Shown one piece after another: positions 61,888 to 64,000 of a stretch of DNA of 64,000 nt. A program made the translations under genes and the position numbers. The stretch's first letter is position 1. Each line of letters starts with the position of its first letter. Under the pieces are notes generated by a model. It made no database searches, was not told where the DNA came from, and saw only the letters and a program-made list of their open reading frames with translations. This stretch comes from Achromobacter animicus (lineage in GTDB: Bacteria; Pseudomonadota; Gammaproteobacteria; Burkholderiales; Burkholderiaceae_B), in assembly GCF_902859585.1 (NCBI RefSeq), contig NZ_CADIJM010000002.1, positions 372,001 through 436,000 on the forward strand. Reading direction: 5' to 3'.

Positions 61888-62874
61888 ATGGCCTCTTTCC
61901 GCCTGCCCACCGCACTGCGCGTCAGCGCCGCCTTCGCCCTGATCACCGCCGCCGGCGCCGCCAGCGCACAGGCCGAGTTTCCGAACCGTCCCGTCACGCT
62001 GATCGTGTCTGCCGCGCCCGGCGGCACCACCGACATCGCCGCCCGCCTGATTGCGCAGCCCTTGGGCGCGGCGCTGGGCCAGAGCGTCGTCGTCGAGAAC
62101 AAGCCCGGCGCCTCTGGCGGCATCGCTGCGCAGGCCGTGGCGCGCGCCAAGCCGGACGGCTACACGCTGCTGCTGCAGTACTCGGGCTTTCAGGTCATCA
62201 CGCCGCACGTGACGCCCGCCGCCGGCTGGGACCCCATCAAGGACTTTGCCCCGGTCGCCAACGTGCTGTCCGCGCCGCAAGTCGTGGTCGTGCGTCCCGA
62301 TCTGCCCATCAAGTCCCTGAAGGAACTGGTCGCGTACGCCAAGGCCAACCCGGGCAAGCTGAACTACGCGTCGTCCGGCAACGGTTCGCTGCAGCAGGTC
62401 GCCACGGAACTGCTCAACCAGATGGCCGGCACGCAGATCACGCACATTCCGTACAAGGGCACCGGCCCCGCGCTGAATGACTTGCTGGGCGGCGCTGTCG
62501 ACATGACGATCACCACGCCGCCGCCACTGCTGGGCCAGATCGCCGCAGGCAAGCTGCGTGCGCTGGCGGTCACGGGCAATGCCCGCTTGCCGTCGCTGCC
62601 CGACGTGCCCACGGCCGCCGAAGCCGGCTACCCCGACCTGATCGTGTCGTCGTGGTTTGCCATGTACGCACCCAAGGACACGCCCGCGCCGGTCGTCGAC
62701 AAGATCGCGGGCGAGATCCAGAAAATCATGAAGACCGACGAGTTCCGCAAGAAGGCGGCCGAGCAGGGCGCCGAGGCGATCTTCATGGGCCCGAAGGAAC
62801 TGGGCGCCTACACGCAGACCGAACTGGACCGGTGGGGCAAGGTGGTCAAGGCCGCGAACATCACGGCGAATTGA
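61888..62874 (+). CDS. Bug-type tripartite tricarboxylate transporter receptor
   Basis: A 328-residue periplasmic receptor with a Sec signal peptide (LRVSAAFALITAAGAASAQA) and the TctC/Bug pattern: FPNRPVTLIVSAAPGGTTDIAARLIA, VVVENKPGASGGIAAQAVA, NYASSGNGSLQQVATELL. It probably binds a carboxylate substrate for the neighbouring CoA-transferase/lyase; no membrane subunits lie beside it. CAGGAG precedes the start. Confidence 0.9.
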   Translation: MASFRLPTALRVSAAFALITAAGAASAQAEFPNRPVTLIVSAAPGGTTDIAARLIAQPLGAALGQSVVVENKPGASGGIAAQAVARAKPDGYTLLLQYSGFQVITPHVTPAAGWDPIKDFAPVANVLSAPQVVVVRPDLPIKSLKELVAYAKANPGKLNYASSGNGSLQQVATELLNQMAGTQITHIPYKGTGPALNDLLGGAVDMTITTPPPLLGQIAAGKLRALAVTGNARLPSLPDVPTAAEAGYPDLIVSSWFAMYAPKDTPAPVVDKIAGEIQKIMKTDEFRKKAAEQGAEAIFMGPKELGAYTQTELDRWGKVVKAANITAN

Positions 62875-62940
62875 TGGCGGCGGGTTTTTGGTAGAACGGG
62901 GCGGGCATTTTTGACCCGCCCCGACTGAAAAAACCCGCGC

Positions 62941-62946
62941 TATAAT
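62941..62946 (+). promoter_or_regulatory. Consensus -10 box of tRNA-Gly
   Basis: TATAAT is 46 bp before the mature 5' end. TTGACC at 62911 is 24 bp upstream, too far for a standard -35, so the -35 part is unclear. Confidence 0.5.
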
Positions 62947-62986
62947 CGCGGCTCTGCCCGGCCCACGGCTGCGGCACGACACCCGA

Positions 62987-63060
62987 GCGGGTGTAGTTCA
63001 ATGGTAGAACGGCAGCTTCCCAAGCTTCATACGAGGGTTCGATTCCCTTCACCCGCTCCA
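62987..63060 (+). tRNA. tRNA-Gly (CCC)
   Basis: A 74-nt tRNA with GCGGGTG/CACCCGC acceptor stem, D-arm GTAGTTCAATGGTAGAAC, anticodon loop TTCCCAA giving CCC at 63019-63021, T arm GAGGGTTCGATTCCCTTC and an encoded CCA at the end. It closely resembles E. coli tRNA-Gly(CCC). Confidence 0.96.
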
Positions 63061-63200
63061 TCAATCCCGGCAAGTTCCCTTCATGCGACGCTGATCACTT
63101 GATTCTGCGGCGTCGGCATTCATTCCCTGCATCGATCAACGCATTGCCCGAGGATGTCCGCGTCGACCTGCGCTGGGGCGTTCCTGAGCGCGCCTTCCGG

Positions 63201-63587
63201 TCAAGCGAGCCGGTGACAAACGGCCTCGATGTTGTAGCCGTCGGGGTCCAGGATGAAGGCGCCGTAATAGTGGGGGTGGTAATGCGTGCGCAAGCCTGGC
63301 GGGCCGTTGTCGCGGCCGCCGGCTGCCAAGGCGGCGCGATGAAACGCGTCGACCGCTTCGCGGCTGCGGGCGCGGAAGGCCACATGCACGCGCGGCGCGC
63401 AGGGCGTGCCCTCATGTATCCAGAATTCGCCACCGGGGTTGTTCTCGTTGTCCGGTTCTCCGACGCCGAAGCCCATGTCGGTCTCGAACGTCTTGCGTGC
63501 CACATAACCCAGCGCCGCCAACGCGCTCAGGTAAAACGCGCGGCTGCGCTCGAAGTTGCTCACATGGATCGTGATGTGGTCCAACAT
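63201..63587 (-). CDS. VOC-family (glyoxalase-like) protein
   Basis: A 128-residue protein from ATG 63587 with AAGGAGCG upstream. LDHITIHVSNFERSRAFYLSAL and the final HYYGAFILDPDGYNIEAVCH are the paired beta-alpha-beta modules of the vicinal oxygen chelate fold, with metal-type residues His4, Glu (near 55) and the C-terminal Glu in NIEAV. Small single-unit VOC proteins bind metals or antibiotics; substrate unknown. Confidence 0.85.
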   Translation of the reverse strand: MLDHITIHVSNFERSRAFYLSALAALGYVARKTFETDMGFGVGEPDNENNPGGEFWIHEGTPCAPRVHVAFRARSREAVDAFHRAALAAGGRDNGPPGLRTHYHPHYYGAFILDPDGYNIEAVCHRLA

Positions 63588-63708
63588 GCAACGCTCCTTC
63601 AGAAAGGTGGCCCATCGGGCCGGAACGATCAGCATAGGCCATCAGGGCGGACGACAGGGCGGTGATTCGCAAGGTGGCGTGATGGGAGGGAGCCGGCGCG
63701 GGAGGCGC

Positions 63709-63771
63709 TCACACCTGCGCCATCCCGCCATCGACAAACAGCGCGATGCTATTGACGAAGTTTGCCAATCG
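63709..63771 (-). pseudogene. C-terminal remnant of an SDR oxidoreductase
   Basis: The minus strand reads DRLANFVNSIALFVDGGMAQV and stop in one frame; the ending LFVDGGMAQV is the usual C-terminus of short-chain dehydrogenases. No GxxxGxG nucleotide site or YxxxK lies upstream in frame. So only about 20 codons of the gene survive, beside the start of a LysR gene that may once have controlled it. Confidence 0.6.
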
Positions 63772-63857
63772 ATCACCGAAATAATGGACAAATCCGGAAG
63801 GATTGAAACGACTATGCGTGTTTGTGGATAATCGCTTCATCTCAAGGAGTCTTCGGC

Positions 63858-64000
63858 ATGGATCAATTGACCGCGATTCGCGGGTTTGCGCGCGTAGTGG
63901 AGGCGGGCAGTTTCACGCGGGCGGCGGATTCGCTGGATATGCCCAATGCCACGCTGAGCAAGATCGTGCAGGACCTGGAGGCGCACCTGGGCGTGCGCCT
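63858..64000 (+). CDS. LysR-family regulator, N-terminal part (cut by window end)
   Basis: The first 47 residues of a LysR protein: MDQLTAIRGFARVVEAGSF, TRAADSLDMPNATLSKIVQDL and EAHLGVRL form the winged HTH. AAGGAGTC lies just upstream. It runs off the window. Confidence 0.9.
   Translation, partial: MDQLTAIRGFARVVEAGSFTRAADSLDMPNATLSKIVQDLEAHLGVR

Noticed and set aside
62911-62946. TTGACC and TATAAT as a full promoter for tRNA-Gly
   Set aside because: The 24-bp spacer is too long; only the -10 box is reported.
60970-62982. 670-codon minus-strand frame opposite the lyase and Bug receptor genes
   Set aside because: It runs across two real genes and a gap, a sign of GC-driven open frames.

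Overview
The window looks like a chromosomal stretch of a GC-rich beta-proteobacterium of the Alcaligenaceae (Achromobacter/Bordetella type). The grounds are the high GC with G/C-ending codons, a Bug-type periplasmic receptor beside a CoA-transferase and a lyase, the ampD / PP0621-type / ypjD / ffh neighbourhood, and a short palindrome that I recall as common between genes in these genera. The genus is inferred, not proven.

Positions 1-30089 are the right part of a lambda/HK97-like siphophage prophage whose left end (integrase, repressor, attL) lies outside. From left to right: end of a replication initiator, a lambda P-like loader, a PDDEXK nuclease and a regulator-like HTH protein; two reverse-strand lipoproteins; HNH nuclease, TerS, TerL, portal, ClpP-like protease, HK97 capsid; connectors, tail tube, tail chaperones joined by a -1 frameshift, tape measure, tail-tip proteins, J-like hub and an esterase-bearing tail fibre; holin-like protein, SAR endolysin, nested spanins; then cargo. 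The cargo is a GSCFA + SGNH-hydrolase pair, a very small protein, a reverse-strand protein behind a strong LexA box, a broken SRAP gene, and a three-gene unit hicA-hicB-SecB-like that looks like a toxin-antitoxin-chaperone (TAC) module. The prophage probably ends at the 3' end of tRNA-Leu(CAA) at 30090-30174.

Positions 30175-40924 are host metabolism: a XanP-like purine permease; htpG behind a sigma-32-like promoter; an efflux MFS gene behind two palindromic operators; and a D-galactonate cluster (dgoK-dgoA-dgoD-dgoT) with a divergent IclR regulator.

Positions 40928-48948 are a VgrG-linked type VI secretion cargo island. It reads, on the minus strand, vgrG, VRR-NUC effector, DUF3396-type immunity, a second effector-immunity pair, then PAAR. 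The two pairs form a tandem duplication with an exact 2594-bp period. The effector starts and immunity ends are well conserved and the middle is diverged.

Positions 49215-64000 are ordinary chromosome: a hybrid histidine kinase, a GST, ampD, a PP0621-type protein, ypjD, ffh, a LysM/BON protein, a trmB-pip-thiS operon, a LysR / CoA-transferase / HMG-CoA-lyase-like / Bug-receptor unit, tRNA-Gly(CCC), a VOC protein, the stub of an SDR gene and the start of another LysR gene. The most notable systems are the putative HicAB-SecB TAC module, the duplicated nuclease effector-immunity pairs, and the three esterase-fold proteins of the prophage.
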